Positions 19,449-29,876 of a stretch of 48,869 nt of DNA are shown in pieces (position 1 is the stretch's first letter; each line of letters opens with the position of its first letter). A program made the position numbers and the translations under genes. The stretch comes from Aquincola sp. (GTDB lineage: Bacteria; Pseudomonadota; Gammaproteobacteria; Burkholderiales; Burkholderiaceae_C): NCBI GenBank assembly GCA_022841885.1, contig JALHQP010000016.1, forward strand, positions 1 to 48,869, in the 5' to 3' direction. The notes under the pieces are model-generated. The model did no database searches, was not told the DNA's origin, and saw nothing but the letters and a program-made list of their open reading frames with translations.

Positions 19449-19631
19449 TCAGGCGTCGGCCTTGGTCTTCAGCACTTTGCGGCCACGGTAGAAGCCGGTC
19501 GGGCTGATGTGGTGGCGCAGGTGCGTCTCGCCGGTGGTCGGCTCGACGGCAGTGCCGGGTGTGCCCAGCGCGTTGTGCGAACGGTGCATGCCGCGCTTGG
19601 ACGGCGACTTCTTGTTTTGCTGAACGGCCAT
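19449..19631 (-). CDS. rpmF: 50S ribosomal protein L32
   Basis: Short basic ribosomal protein (60 aa) starting [20 protein letters not shown], the usual L32 N-terminus. It has no cysteines, so it is of the zinc-free type. The Shine-Dalgarno AAGGAG lies 8 bases before the ATG. It is placed between yceD and plsX, as in most proteobacteria. Confidence 0.97.
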   Translation of the reverse strand: MAVQQNKKSPSKRGMHRSHNALGTPGTAVEPTTGETHLRHHISPTGFYRGRKVLKTKADA

Positions 19632-19765
19632 GTTGTGAACTCCTTCAGGGCGCCCGTTCGACCCCTGTCGACGTTCGGGCGGTTGATTGACCCTGCCGGA
19701 AGCTTGTTGCGGGATCGGTGCGGCGGGTCGCAGGCAGCTTGAACGGCCGCCGCGAAAAGCCGCGA

Positions 19766-19771
19766 AGTATA
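19766..19771 (-). promoter_or_regulatory. Candidate -10 element before rpmF
   Basis: The minus strand reads TATACT at 19771-19766, about 135 bases before the rpmF start in the 164-base yceD-rpmF gap. It is followed by a small CCGCG-rich dyad. The TATA-like hexamer stands out in GC-rich sequence and could drive rpmF and the fab genes. No clear -35 box is seen. Confidence 0.3.
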
Positions 19772-19795
19772 GCAGGGCAGGCGGTCGCGGGCCGG

Positions 19796-20329
19796 TCAGT
19801 GCCCGTGGCCGCGCTTGAGCGCCGCCAGCGCGGCAAACGGGTGGGCCTGTGCCTCGGCGGGCTCGTCCGCGTCCGGCCGCAACAGGGGATCGGGACAGGT
19901 TTCGTGCATCGGCACCAGGGGCATGGTCAGCAGCAGTTCGTCTTCCACCAGCGCCTGCAGGTCGAACTGGCGGCTGGCCACCAGCACGTCGTCCTCGCTG
20001 TCAGCGTCGAGCGCCGCGGCCGTGGCCTCGTCGTCGGCAAAGCGCAGCCGACGGTCCACCGTCAGCAGCAAGTTCACCGGCTGCAGGCAGCGCTGGCACT
20101 CGCGGCGCACCCGCGCGGACGCCTGCAGGCCCAGCCACCGCTCGGAAGGGCCGCCGGGCACCGGCCGCAACTCGAAACGGGCGGCCCAGGCGACCGGGGC
20201 GTCGGCCGCGCCCCCTTCGGCCAGACGGTCGAGTGCGTCCAGCGGCCATTGGCCCGACAACAACAGGGCGTCCGCACAGGCCGCCGCGATGTCGACACGG
20301 CGCGGGTCCTGTGTTCGCTTGCTGCTCAT
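19796..20329 (-). CDS. yceD: YceD/DUF177 family protein
   Basis: Protein of 177 aa preceding rpmF. The DUF177 pattern is present: ECQRCLQPV around 78-85 in the middle, an acidic stretch with DSEDD near 110-114, and [10 protein letters not shown] at 141-150. The genomic link with L32 is nearly universal, and the family has been tied to 23S rRNA accumulation in plants and bacteria. I chose the ATG at 20329-20327 because it gives the normal length and leaves only 32 bases to the divergent maf start. Confidence 0.88.
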   Translation of the reverse strand: MSSKRTQDPRRVDIAAACADALLLSGQWPLDALDRLAEGGAADAPVAWAARFELRPVPGGPSERWLGLQASARVRRECQRCLQPVNLLLTVDRRLRFADDEATAAALDADSEDDVLVASRQFDLQALVEDELLLTMPLVPMHETCPDPLLRPDADEPAEAQAHPFAALAALKRGHGH

Positions 20330-20361
20330 GTGGTCCAGTTTACGGCGCACCCGATGGGACA

Positions 20362-20970
20362 ATGGTGGCCATGCACGAAGCTGTGCCGCACCTGATCCTG
20401 GCCTCCACGTCGCGCTACCGGCGCGAACTGCTCGAACGCCTGCGCCTGCCCTTCGATGTGGTGTCGCCCGAGGTGGACGAAACGCCGCTGCCCGATGAGG
20501 CGCCGTCGACCCTGGCGCTGCGCTTGGCGCGCGCCAAGGCCGATGCCGTGGCCGCGCAGTACCCGCGGGCCATCGTGATCGGCAGCGACCAGGTCGCCGA
20601 CCTCGACGGCCAGACCATCGGCAAGCCGCTGACCCATGAACGCGCACAGCAGCAGTTGCGGCGCATGAGCGGCCGGGCCGTCACCTTCCAGACGGCGGTG
20701 GCCGTGGTGCGACGCAACGCCGGCTATGCCCGCGCCCTGCTGGCGCCGGTGCGGGTGCAATTCCGCGAGCTCGGCGAGGCACAGATCGAGCGCTACCTGC
20801 GCACCGAGCAACCCTACGACTGCGCCGGCAGCGCGCGCAGCGAAGCGCTGGGCATCGCGCTGCTGTCCTCGATCGAGTCGGACGACCCGACGGCGCTGGT
20901 GGGTCTGCCGCTGATCCGCACCTGCACGCTGCTGCGCGAAGCGGGGCTGGACCCGCTCGGCGCGCGCTGA
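20362..20970 (+). CDS. yceF: Maf-like nucleotide pyrophosphatase, YceF type
   Basis: Maf/HAM1-like enzyme (202 aa) that hydrolyses non-canonical nucleotides; the YceF branch prefers 7-methyl-GTP. Motifs are LILASTSRYRRELL at 11-24, VSPEVDE at 34-40, GSDQVADLDG at 74-83 with the catalytic Asp76, and CAGSARSEALG near the C-terminal third. Its position beside yceD-rpmF-plsX favours YceF over the septum-linked Maf, although here it is divergent rather than co-linear. Two in-frame ATGs (20362 and 20371) are possible; the second gives 199 aa. Confidence 0.9.
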   Translation: MVAMHEAVPHLILASTSRYRRELLERLRLPFDVVSPEVDETPLPDEAPSTLALRLARAKADAVAAQYPRAIVIGSDQVADLDGQTIGKPLTHERAQQQLRRMSGRAVTFQTAVAVVRRNAGYARALLAPVRVQFRELGEAQIERYLRTEQPYDCAGSARSEALGIALLSSIESDDPTALVGLPLIRTCTLLREAGLDPLGAR

Positions 20971-20984
20971 AGGCCATCGCCGCC

Positions 20985-21761
20985 ATGCGGTCGAGCGCGC
21001 CCCGGGGCCGGCTCTGGCTCGTGCCCAACACGCTGGACCTGGGCAGCTCGGAGGCGCTGCCGCTTAGTGCCTGCCTGCCGGCCGAGGTGATCGAACGTGC
21101 CGCGGCGCTGAAGCACTGGGTGGTGGAAGACGCCAAGACGACGCGCGCCTTTCTCAAGCGCGTGCAGGCCGTGTGTCCGCTGGTGCAGCCGCTGCAGGCG
21201 CTGGACATCCGCGAACTGCCGCGCCCACCCAAGGACGGCCGCGCCGCGCCCGAGCCGCAAGCCTGGCGCACGCTGCTGGCCCCGGCCCTGGCCGGCGAGG
21301 ACATCGGCCTGCTCAGCGAGGCCGGGCTGCCCGGCGTGGCCGATCCGGGCGCCGCCCTGGTGGCTGCCGCGCACGAGGCTGCGGTGCCGGTGGTGGCCCT
21401 GGCCGGCGCGAGTTCGTTGACGATGGCGCTCGCGGCCAGTGGCCTGCACGGCCAGAGTTTTGCCTTCGCCGGTTACCTGCCCACCGAGCCAGCCGCCCGC
21501 GCGGCACGCCTGCGCGAACTCGAGGCGCGCTCGCGGCGCGAAGGCCAGACGCAGATCGCGATCGAGACGCCCTACCGCAACGCCGCGCTGGCGGCGGCGC
21601 TGATCGCGACCCTGCAGCCCGACACGCGCCTGGCCATCGCCTGCGGCCTGACGCTGCCCGCAGGCTGGTGCCTGACGCGCCGGGTACAGGACTGGCGCGT
21701 CGCGCCGCCGGCCTTCGGCGACAGGCCGCTACCCACGGTCTTCCTGTGGCTGGCGACCTGA
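20985..21761 (+). CDS. RsmI-like SAM-dependent (tetrapyrrole-methylase fold) methyltransferase
   Basis: Protein of 258 aa, 14 bases after yceF and probably co-transcribed. The tetrapyrrole-methylase fold is seen in LLSEAGLPGVADPGAALV around 105-122 and in ALAGASSLTMALAASGL, where RsmI has the matching SEAGTP...SDPG and GACA motifs, then FAGYLPTEP. RsmI 2'-O-methylates C1402 of 16S rRNA. This protein lacks the usual RsmI N-terminus and is probably a paralogue, so the substrate is unknown. Its 3' end overlaps the convergent vanZ-like gene by 33 bases. Confidence 0.8.
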   Translation: MRSSAPRGRLWLVPNTLDLGSSEALPLSACLPAEVIERAAALKHWVVEDAKTTRAFLKRVQAVCPLVQPLQALDIRELPRPPKDGRAAPEPQAWRTLLAPALAGEDIGLLSEAGLPGVADPGAALVAAAHEAAVPVVALAGASSLTMALAASGLHGQSFAFAGYLPTEPAARAARLRELEARSRREGQTQIAIETPYRNAALAAALIATLQPDTRLAIACGLTLPAGWCLTRRVQDWRVAPPAFGDRPLPTVFLWLAT

Positions 21762-22096
21762 ACGACGGCGCGTCAAGAGCCAGCCGAGCGCGATGCCGGC
21801 GCTGTCCGCCACCAGGTCCAGCCCCTGCGCCTGCCGTCCGATGGTGAGTGACTGCGCGAACTCGATGCTCACGCCGTAGGCGAGCAGGCCCAGCGCCAAG
21901 GCCCAACCCGCTCGAAAGCCCGCCTTCAGGCCCAGCCACCACAGCAGGCCGAAGTACCACAGGTGATGCAGCTTGTCGGCGTGCGGAAACCAGGTCTCCG
22001 GGCTCACGTGCGGCGTCAGCGGCCGCACCGCGAACGCGACGCCCCCCAGCATCAGCGCGAACAGCGCCACACGCCAGGCGCGTGCGGGCACTTGGA

Positions 22097-22100
<4 letters not shown>
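21729..22100 (-). CDS. VanZ-like family membrane protein
   Basis: Small integral membrane protein (123 aa) with about four hydrophobic helices (8-26, 45-60, 63-80 and 95-110). The VanZ-like pattern is DKLHHLWYFGLLWWL at 42-56 and SIEFAQSLTIGR at 77-88, then a DLVADSAGIALG segment. VanZ relatives are linked to low-level teicoplanin resistance in Gram-positives, but the role in proteobacteria is unknown. The start codon is TTG at 22100-22098, overlapping the rhlE stop as TTGA. No ATG precedes the first helix. Confidence 0.8.
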
Positions 22101-23515
<1,415 letters not shown>

Positions 23516-23522
23516 CCGCGGA

Positions 23523-24641
23523 TTATCTCTTGCGCCGCTGCTGCGACGGGCTGAACACCAGCCAGCGGGGAGCCCGGAAGCGCACGATGCGCCAGTAGAG
23601 GACGACGTAGGTCAACGCAAACAGGACGATGAAGACCGCCTGGACCCGCGTGCTGTCGTAGAACAGCACGGCCGGGACCACGGACAGGGAACACAGCGCC
23701 CACAGGTAGGGCGACGTCAATGAGTTGCGTCGCGTCAGGTCGCGCGCGTCGCGGTTGCCGACGGCCCAGCGCATCAGGCGCTTGAACACCAGCATGTGCA
23801 AGTGCACGCCGTCGGGAACGCCCGGCGACATGCCGCGCAGCCACTTCTTGCGGTAGATCGAGAACACGGTCTCGAACACTGGGTAGACGCACAACAGCAG
23901 TGGGAACATCGGCGACACGCCGGGGTTGCGGTGCAGCAGCAGGATCGCCAGTTCGGCAAGGTAGAAGCCAAGGAAGTACGCACCTCCGTCACCCAGGAAC
24001 ACCAACCCAGCCGGGAAGTTCCACACGAAGAACCCCATGACCGCCGCCATGCCCACGAGCGAAAGCAGCCCGATCAACGGGTCACCGACGTCGAAGGCGA
24101 CATACGCCAAGCCTCCGAGCATCAGGACGGCGCACATCGATGCCAGTCCGTTGAAGCCATCGATGATGTTGACGGCATTCGCCACCCCCGTGACCACGAA
24201 GATCGTCACGAGCGCGGCGCCAAGCGGGTAGGCAACGATCCAGTCGAGCCCGGGAATGTCCGTGCGCACGATTGTGGCGTCCACGAGCCAGGTCGCCAGT
24301 GCCGCGGCCACCGCGGTAAAGACGAGGCGCCGACGCGGACTCTGGGTCTTGGTGAAATCTTCCGCCAGGCCGGCAACGAACGCCGGCAGTGCCGAGGCCA
24401 GCAACAGGACCGCCGACCAGGCCCACGACGGCTGGCGATACGCGAGCATCGGCACGATGACTGCGACGCCGCCGAAGATGCCGAGCCCGCCGATTCGCGG
24501 CACCACGCGCGCGTGAAACTTCTGCGGTCCGGACAGATCATGGTCGCCGGCCAGCCGGGCCAAGCGACCGGCACTGCGCACGACGAGCAATGTCAGCACG
24601 AAGGAGCCGCCGAAGGCGCACAGCATCAACCAGATCGTCAT
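23523..24641 (-). CDS. Undecaprenyl-phosphate sugar-1-phosphate transferase, WbpL/WecA family
   Basis: Polytopic enzyme (372 aa, about ten membrane helices) of the MraY/WecA superfamily that begins a polysaccharide unit by moving a HexNAc-1-phosphate onto undecaprenyl phosphate. Motifs: KFHARVVPRIGG at 41-52, GLAEDF at 91-96 (the usual DD pair is ED, as I recall for WbpL-like members), NAVNIIDGFNGLAS at 155-168 and DGVHLHMLVFKRL in the HHH-like loop. It is divergent from the polysaccharide operon and probably serves it. The sugar could be GlcNAc, QuiNAc or FucNAc. The ATG has no Shine-Dalgarno and is preceded by TACACT. Confidence 0.88.
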   Translation of the reverse strand: MTIWLMLCAFGGSFVLTLLVVRSAGRLARLAGDHDLSGPQKFHARVVPRIGGLGIFGGVAVIVPMLAYRQPSWAWSAVLLLASALPAFVAGLAEDFTKTQSPRRRLVFTAVAAALATWLVDATIVRTDIPGLDWIVAYPLGAALVTIFVVTGVANAVNIIDGFNGLASMCAVLMLGGLAYVAFDVGDPLIGLLSLVGMAAVMGFFVWNFPAGLVFLGDGGAYFLGFYLAELAILLLHRNPGVSPMFPLLLCVYPVFETVFSIYRKKWLRGMSPGVPDGVHLHMLVFKRLMRWAVGNRDARDLTRRNSLTSPYLWALCSLSVVPAVLFYDSTRVQAVFIVLFALTYVVLYWRIVRFRAPRWLVFSPSQQRRKR

Positions 24642-24647
24642 GCGGCC

Positions 24648-24653
24648 AGTGTA
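24648..24653 (-). promoter_or_regulatory. Candidate -10 element for a leaderless wbpL-like transcript
   Basis: The minus strand reads TACACT at 24653-24648 and then GGCCGC before the ATG (24641), so a start 6-7 bases after the -10 would fall on the A of the ATG. There is no Shine-Dalgarno. The -35 position (GTGGTC) is poor. Confidence 0.3.
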
Positions 24654-24682
24654 GCCAGCCGACTTCCGTGGACCACCGGTGC

Positions 24683-24702
24683 GGCGGCTAGAATGCGCCG
24701 CC
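24683..24702 (+). promoter_or_regulatory. Candidate -10 within an inverted repeat, polysaccharide operon
   Basis: TAGAAT at 24689-24694 lies in the 141-base divergent gap and is flanked by GGCGG (24683-24687) and CCGCC (24698-24702), a 5-bp dyad around the -10. It would give a leader of about 80 bases before the SLBB gene. The dyad could be an operator; no -35 box is convincing. Confidence 0.4.
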
Positions 24703-24782
24703 CTGACCGAGCACTCACGCTGCGGCCGCGACCCTGCTTGCGCCACGCGAGCGCCCTCGGCTCGGTCGCAAGAATCCCGACA

Positions 24783-26726
24783 ATGAGACACACTGCACCT
24801 GCGCACGCGCTACGCCGTACCAATTCGCTGGGCCGGGCCGCCGTCGCCTGCGCACTCTGGTGCTGCGGTGTCGCGCTGGCCCAGACCCCCGCCAACCCAG
24901 GCCAGCCCGACCCGAGCCCGCCCGGCGCCAACGCCGACCCGTCCGGACCGGTGCGCTTGCGCCAAGCGCCTGCGGCCGCCACCGACCTCGAAGCGGGGAT
25001 GACCGAGCAGACAGAGTTGGCTCCTGACTCGGCCGTCGACCCGCGCTCTCGCTCGCGAACGCCGGCGAGGACGCCCGCCCGGGTCTACCAACCCAGTGAA
25101 TTCGAGCGCTTCGTGCAGCGGCTGTCGGGCGAGCTCAAGCCGATCCGACGCATCGGCGCCGAGCTGCTGACCGCCGGCGAAGGCGCCAGCGCGGGTGATG
25201 CCGGCCCGCTCGTACCTCCGGACTATCTGATCAAGCCCGGCGACGAACTGCAGGTCACTCTTTGGGGCTCGGTGGACGCCGACCTGCGCACGCGGGTCGA
25301 TCGCAGCGGGCGCATCACGATCCCCCGTGTCGGGCCGGTCCAGGTGGCTGGCGTGCGCTACGCCGATGCCAACGATGTGGTGGCCCAGCGGGTGGCCAAG
25401 GTGTTCCGCAACTTCCAGGTCAGCATCTCGCTCGCGCGCGTGCAGGCGCAGCGCGTCTACGTCACTGGCTTCGTCGCACGCCCGGGTGCGCTGAACGTCA
25501 GCAGCCTCGCGTCGGCGGTGCAGGCGCTGCTGCAGGCCGGCGGCCCGTCCTCGGCCGGGAGCTTCCGCAACATCGAAGTGCGGCGCGGCAAGGAACGTGT
25601 CGCGACGATCGACCTGTACGAATTCCTGCTCAGAGGTGACCGCAGCAGCGACCGACTGCTCCAGCCCGAGGACGTGGTGCACGTCGGCCCCATCGGCACG
25701 CAGGCCGCGCTGATCGGCAGCGTCAACCGGCCCGGAGTGTTCGAGCTGAAGGCGGGCGAAACGCTGGACGACCTGCTGCGCATGGCGGGAGGCTTGTCCT
25801 CCGTTGCCGACCGCAGTCGTCTCGCGCTCGAGCGGCTCGACGACCGTGCCACCGTGCGCATCGCGCAGCTAGCCTGGCCGCAGTCCGCGGGCTCCCAGCC
25901 CAAGGACGGTGACGTGCTGCGCGCGTTCAGCGCCGTAGACGTGGCACTGCCTGTGCAGCGGCAGAACAAGCGTGTGCGCGTCGAGGGCGAGGTGGCCCGC
26001 CCGGGGGACTACGTGCTGCCGCCCGAGAGCAGCCTGGTCGACGCCCTGGCCGCAGCTGGTGGCCTGACCGCGGCCGCCTATCCCTTCGGCACCGAGTTCT
26101 CGCGCGAGAGCGTTCGCATCACGCAGCAGCAGAACTACGAGCGCGCGCTGCGCGACCTCGAGACTGACCTGGCACGGAACACAAGCACGCAGCGCGCGTC
26201 GTCGGCCGACGAGGCCGCTGCGCAGAATGCGCGCGACAACGCCAATGCGCGCCTGCTGACAAGCCTGCGCGCCATCCGGCCCACCGGTCGCGTGGTGCTC
26301 CAGTTGCAGCCAAGCAGTCGCGAACTGCCTGCCTTGTCCATCGAAGACGGCGACCGGCTGTACATCCCGCCCCGTCCGACGTCGGTGGGCGTCTTCGGTT
26401 CAGTGTTCAACGCCGGCAGCTATCTCTACAGCGGCGGCCGGGCCATCGGTGACTACCTCGGCCTGGCCGGCGGCCCGACGCGCGGCGCCGACGCACGCAG
26501 CACCTTCATCATTCGCGCCAACGGCAGTGTCGTCAGCGGGCTGCAGTCCTCCGGCTGGTTGCCTGGCGGCAACGGCCTCACCAGCGTGCCCGCCGAACCC
26601 GGTGACACCGTGTTCGTGCCCGAGGAACTGAACAAGACGACCTTCGTGCAGAACGCGAAGGACTGGACCCAGATCATCTACCAGTTCGGCCTCGGCATCG
26701 CAGGTATCGTGGCCGCGACCAAGTGA
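24783..26726 (+). CDS. Outer-membrane polysaccharide export protein with SLBB repeats (Wza-like)
   Basis: Secreted protein of 647 aa. A signal peptide is seen (hydrophobic about 17-33, cut after ALA at 33); it has no proper lipobox, unlike E. coli Wza. The Poly_export domain lies at about 143-225 (PDYLIKPGDELQVTLWGS). Four SLBB-like units follow, marked by GFVARPGALNV, GSVNRPGVFEL, GEVARPGDYVL and GSVFNAGSYLY. A predicted helix closes the C-terminus. Such proteins form the periplasmic and outer-membrane channel for capsule or exopolysaccharide. It heads the operon with Wzz. A very long upstream extension of the frame is spurious because the signal peptide fixes this start. Confidence 0.9.
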   Translation: MRHTAPAHALRRTNSLGRAAVACALWCCGVALAQTPANPGQPDPSPPGANADPSGPVRLRQAPAAATDLEAGMTEQTELAPDSAVDPRSRSRTPARTPARVYQPSEFERFVQRLSGELKPIRRIGAELLTAGEGASAGDAGPLVPPDYLIKPGDELQVTLWGSVDADLRTRVDRSGRITIPRVGPVQVAGVRYADANDVVAQRVAKVFRNFQVSISLARVQAQRVYVTGFVARPGALNVSSLASAVQALLQAGGPSSAGSFRNIEVRRGKERVATIDLYEFLLRGDRSSDRLLQPEDVVHVGPIGTQAALIGSVNRPGVFELKAGETLDDLLRMAGGLSSVADRSRLALERLDDRATVRIAQLAWPQSAGSQPKDGDVLRAFSAVDVALPVQRQNKRVRVEGEVARPGDYVLPPESSLVDALAAAGGLTAAAYPFGTEFSRESVRITQQQNYERALRDLETDLARNTSTQRASSADEAAAQNARDNANARLLTSLRAIRPTGRVVLQLQPSSRELPALSIEDGDRLYIPPRPTSVGVFGSVFNAGSYLYSGGRAIGDYLGLAGGPTRGADARSTFIIRANGSVVSGLQSSGWLPGGNGLTSVPAEPGDTVFVPEELNKTTFVQNAKDWTQIIYQFGLGIAGIVAATK

Positions 26727-26730
26727 CACG

Positions 26731-27885
26731 ATGCGTGACGACGACGTGACCGATGCGGCCGACGACGGCGCCACCGACCTCCTCGACGTGATACTGCCTC
26801 TGGTGCAGCACTGGAGGCTGCTGTTGAGCGGTGCGCTGATGGCCGCGCTGGCAACGCTGGGCATCAGTTTCGCGATGCCGAAGATCTACACCTCGCGTAC
26901 GGTGTTCCTGCCGCCGCAGCAGCAGCAGAGCGCGGCCGCATCGGCGATCGCGCAGTTGGGCGCTCTGTCGGGATTGGCCGGCGCCGCCGCCGGCATCAAA
27001 AGCCCGGCCGACCAGTATGTCTCGCTGCTGCAGAGTGCCACCGTGGCAGATCGCCTGATCGATGAGTTCAAGCTGATGGAAGTCTACGACCTTGAACTGC
27101 GCTTCCAAGCGCGCCGCGAGCTGGCCGAGAACGTGCGGGTCACGCTGGGCAAGAAGGACGGGCTCATCACCGTCGAAGTCGACGACGAGGACCCGCAGCG
27201 CGCGGCGGACATGGCAAACCGATACGTCGATGAGCTGCGCCGCCTGACCGGACAACTCGCACTGACCGAGGCGCAGCAGCGGCGGGTGTTCTTCGAGGAG
27301 CAGTTGGCGCTGACCCGCGACCGCCTGACGCAAGCTCAGCAGTCACTGCAGGCCAGCGGCTTCACACAGGGTGCGCTGCGTGCCGACGCGCGCGCCTCGG
27401 CGGAAGGCTATGCCCGTCTGCGCGCCGAGGCGACGGCGGCCGAGGTGAAGCTGCAGACGCTGCGCCGCAACCTGGCCGACGGTACGCCCGAAGTGCAGCA
27501 AGCGATCACGGTGCTGGGCGCACTGCGCGCCCAGTTGGCCAAACTGGAGGCCTCGCACGACCAGTCGGGCGGACCCGACTACGTCAGCAAGTTCCGGGAG
27601 TTCAAGTATCAGGAGACGCTTTTCGACTTGTTCGCCCGGCAGTACGAGTTGGCCCGGCTGGACGAGAGCCGTGAGGGCGCGCTGATCCAGGTGGTGGACG
27701 TCGCCAAGCCGGCCGAGTGGAAGAGCCGCCCGAAACGGGCCCTGCTGTCGATCGCCGCAGGCGTAGTGGCCTTGCTGCTGCTCAGTGCCTTCGTTGTGGT
27801 TCGCCAGTGCTGGCGCACGGCCACGAGCAGGCCCGAAACCGCGGCAAAGATCGCGAGTTTCAGGGCCGCCGTCGAGCGCCGCTGA
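26731..27885 (+). CDS. Wzz-type polysaccharide chain-length determinant
   Basis: Inner-membrane co-polymerase (384 aa) with a helix at about 28-48 and another at about 339-361, and a large, coiled-coil-rich periplasmic domain between them ([19 protein letters not shown] region around 190). The N-terminal [17 protein letters not shown] matches the Wzz domain. There is no C-terminal Walker A motif or tyrosine tail, so it lacks the BY-kinase part found in Wzc. It starts 4 bases after the export gene and probably sets the chain length of the polymer made by the Wzy-like protein at 39035-40114. Confidence 0.9.
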   Translation: MRDDDVTDAADDGATDLLDVILPLVQHWRLLLSGALMAALATLGISFAMPKIYTSRTVFLPPQQQQSAAASAIAQLGALSGLAGAAAGIKSPADQYVSLLQSATVADRLIDEFKLMEVYDLELRFQARRELAENVRVTLGKKDGLITVEVDDEDPQRAADMANRYVDELRRLTGQLALTEAQQRRVFFEEQLALTRDRLTQAQQSLQASGFTQGALRADARASAEGYARLRAEATAAEVKLQTLRRNLADGTPEVQQAITVLGALRAQLAKLEASHDQSGGPDYVSKFREFKYQETLFDLFARQYELARLDESREGALIQVVDVAKPAEWKSRPKRALLSIAAGVVALLLLSAFVVVRQCWRTATSRPETAAKIASFRAAVERR

Positions 27886-27908
27886 TCCGGACCTCAGGGA
27901 GCAAGAAC

Positions 27909-28970
27909 TTGACCCTTCTCGTCACCGGCGGCGCCGGCTTCATCGGCAGCAACTTTGTCAACGACTGGTTTGCCGGCCACGACGAACCCGTCGTCAACCT
28001 CGACGCGCTGACCTACGCCGGCAACCTGCACAACCTCGACGCGCTGCGCAACGATGCGCGCCACCGCTTCGTGCAAGGCGACATCGGCGACCGTGCGCTG
28101 CTCGATCGCCTGCTGGCCGAGCACCGGCCGCGCGCGATCGTCAACTTCGCCGCCGAGAGCCACGTCGATCGCAGCATCCACGGGCCGGGCGAGTTCATGC
28201 GGACCAACGTGCTGGGCACCTTCGCCCTGCTCGAAGCCGCGCGCGCCTATTGGGGCGGGCTCGATGGCGACGCGAAGGCCAGTTTCCGTTTCCTGCACGT
28301 CAGCACCGACGAGGTCTACGGCTCGCTGACACCCGACGCACCGGCCTTCACCGAGAGCCATGCCTACGAGCCCAACAGCCCCTACTCGGCGAGCAAGGCG
28401 GCGAGCGACCACCTGGTACGCGCCTGGCACCACACCTACGGCCTGCCGGTGCTGACCACGAACTGCAGCAACAACTACGGGCCCTATCACTTCCCGGAGA
28501 AGCTGGTCCCGCTGATGATCGTCAACGCGCTGGCCGGCAAACCGCTGCCGGTGTACGGCGACGGCATGCAGGTGCGCGACTGGCTCTACGTGGGCGACCA
28601 CTGCAGCGCGATCCGCAGCGTGCTGGCCTCAGGGCGTGTCGGCGAGACCTACAACGTCGGAGGCTGGAACGAGAAGCCCAACATCGAGATCGTGAAGACG
28701 ATCTGCGCGCTGCTCGACGAGCTGCGGCCGGATGCTGGCGGGCCGTATGCGCGCCTGATCAGCTACGTCAAGGACAGGCCGGGTCACGATCGCCGCTACG
28801 CGATCGACGCACGCAAGATCGAACGCGAACTCGGCTGGAGGCCAGCCGAGACCTTCGAGTCAGGCATCCGCAAGACGGTGCGCTGGTACCTCGACCATGC
28901 CGACTGGGTGGCCAACGTGCAGAGCGGTGGCTACCGCGACTGGGTCGCCACCAACTACGCGCAACGCTGA
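27909..28970 (+). CDS. rmlB: dTDP-glucose 4,6-dehydratase
   Basis: Second enzyme of dTDP-L-rhamnose synthesis (353 aa), an extended [11 protein letters not shown] at 6-13 binds NAD; the active site has Thr133, Asp134 and Glu135 in VSTDEVYG, with Tyr159 and Lys163 in YSASK. I placed the start at the TTG 27909-27911, 23 bases after the wzz stop, because AGGGAG lies about 7 bases upstream and the next residues ([10 protein letters not shown]) are the conserved start. No ATG is available there. Confidence 0.96.
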   Translation: MTLLVTGGAGFIGSNFVNDWFAGHDEPVVNLDALTYAGNLHNLDALRNDARHRFVQGDIGDRALLDRLLAEHRPRAIVNFAAESHVDRSIHGPGEFMRTNVLGTFALLEAARAYWGGLDGDAKASFRFLHVSTDEVYGSLTPDAPAFTESHAYEPNSPYSASKAASDHLVRAWHHTYGLPVLTTNCSNNYGPYHFPEKLVPLMIVNALAGKPLPVYGDGMQVRDWLYVGDHCSAIRSVLASGRVGETYNVGGWNEKPNIEIVKTICALLDELRPDAGGPYARLISYVKDRPGHDRRYAIDARKIERELGWRPAETFESGIRKTVRWYLDHADWVANVQSGGYRDWVATNYAQR

Positions 28971-28979
28971 CGGCCGCCC

Positions 28980-29876
28980 ATGAAGATTCTGCTGTTCGGC
29001 AAGGGAGGCCAGGTCGGCTGGGAGTTGCAGCGCTCGCTGGCGCCGCTGGGCGAACTGGTGGCACTGGACTTCGACAGCACCGACTTCCACGCCGACTTCA
29101 CGCGCCCGGCCGGATTGGTGGACACGGTGCGCGCCGTCGCGCCCGACGTGATCGTCAATGCCGCGGCCCACACGGCGGTGGACAAGGCGGAGAGTGAGCC
29201 CGAACTGGTCGCCACGCTCAACGCCGAAGCACCTCGTGTGCTGGCTGCCGAGGCGGCTGCGCGCGGCGCTTGGCTGGTCCACTACAGCACCGACTACGTG
29301 TTCGATGGCAGCGGCAGCGTCGCACGGACCGAGGACGCACCCACCGGCCCGCTGTCGGTCTATGGCCGCACCAAGCTCGACGGCGAGCAGCACATCCGCG
29401 CCAGCGGCTGCCGCCACCTGATCCTGCGCACGAGCTGGGTCTACGCGGCGCGCGGCGGCAACTTCGCGCGCACGATGCTCAAGCTGGCGGCCGAACGCGA
29501 CGCGCTGAAAGTGATCGACGATCAGTGGGGTGCACCGACCGGGGCCGACCTGCTGGCCGACATCACGGCCCACGCGATACGCGCTGCCGCGAGCGAGCCG
29601 GCGCTGGCCGGCACCTACCACGCGGTGGCGGCCGGTGAGACCACCTGGCACCGCTACGCCAGCATGGTCATCGAGTGGGCGCGCGCCCAGGGCCTGCCGG
29701 TCAAGGTGGCGCCCGGCGCAGTGCAGGCCGTGCCGACGACCGAGTTCCCGACGCCGGCGCGGCGCCCGCTGAATTCGCGTCTGGACACGAGCAAGCTGCG
29801 CCGCAGTTTCGGCCTGACGCTGCCGCCATGGGAGGCGGGCGTGCACCGCATGCTCAGAGAGGTCTACAACAAATGA
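28980..29876 (+). CDS. rmlD: dTDP-4-dehydrorhamnose reductase
   Basis: Last step of dTDP-L-rhamnose synthesis (298 aa). The N-terminal [13 protein letters not shown] is the family nucleotide-binding start, followed by STDYVFDG at 103-110 and the YGRTK motif at 128-132 (Tyr128, Lys132). It ends in an ATGA overlap with rmlA. The gene order is rmlB-D-A-C; all four steps are present, so the cell can make its own activated rhamnose for this polymer. Confidence 0.96.
   Translation: MKILLFGKGGQVGWELQRSLAPLGELVALDFDSTDFHADFTRPAGLVDTVRAVAPDVIVNAAAHTAVDKAESEPELVATLNAEAPRVLAAEAAARGAWLVHYSTDYVFDGSGSVARTEDAPTGPLSVYGRTKLDGEQHIRASGCRHLILRTSWVYAARGGNFARTMLKLAAERDALKVIDDQWGAPTGADLLADITAHAIRAAASEPALAGTYHAVAAGETTWHRYASMVIEWARAQGLPVKVAPGAVQAVPTTEFPTPARRPLNSRLDTSKLRRSFGLTLPPWEAGVHRMLREVYNK

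Noticed and set aside
19083..20980. Possible bacterial immunity or defence genes around yceF and the methylase
   Set aside because: Both fit housekeeping families and the conserved yceD-rpmF neighbourhood.
23796..24782. Long N-terminal extension of the SLBB export gene
   Set aside because: The upstream part is opposite the wbpL-like gene, while a clear signal peptide begins at the ATG at 24783.
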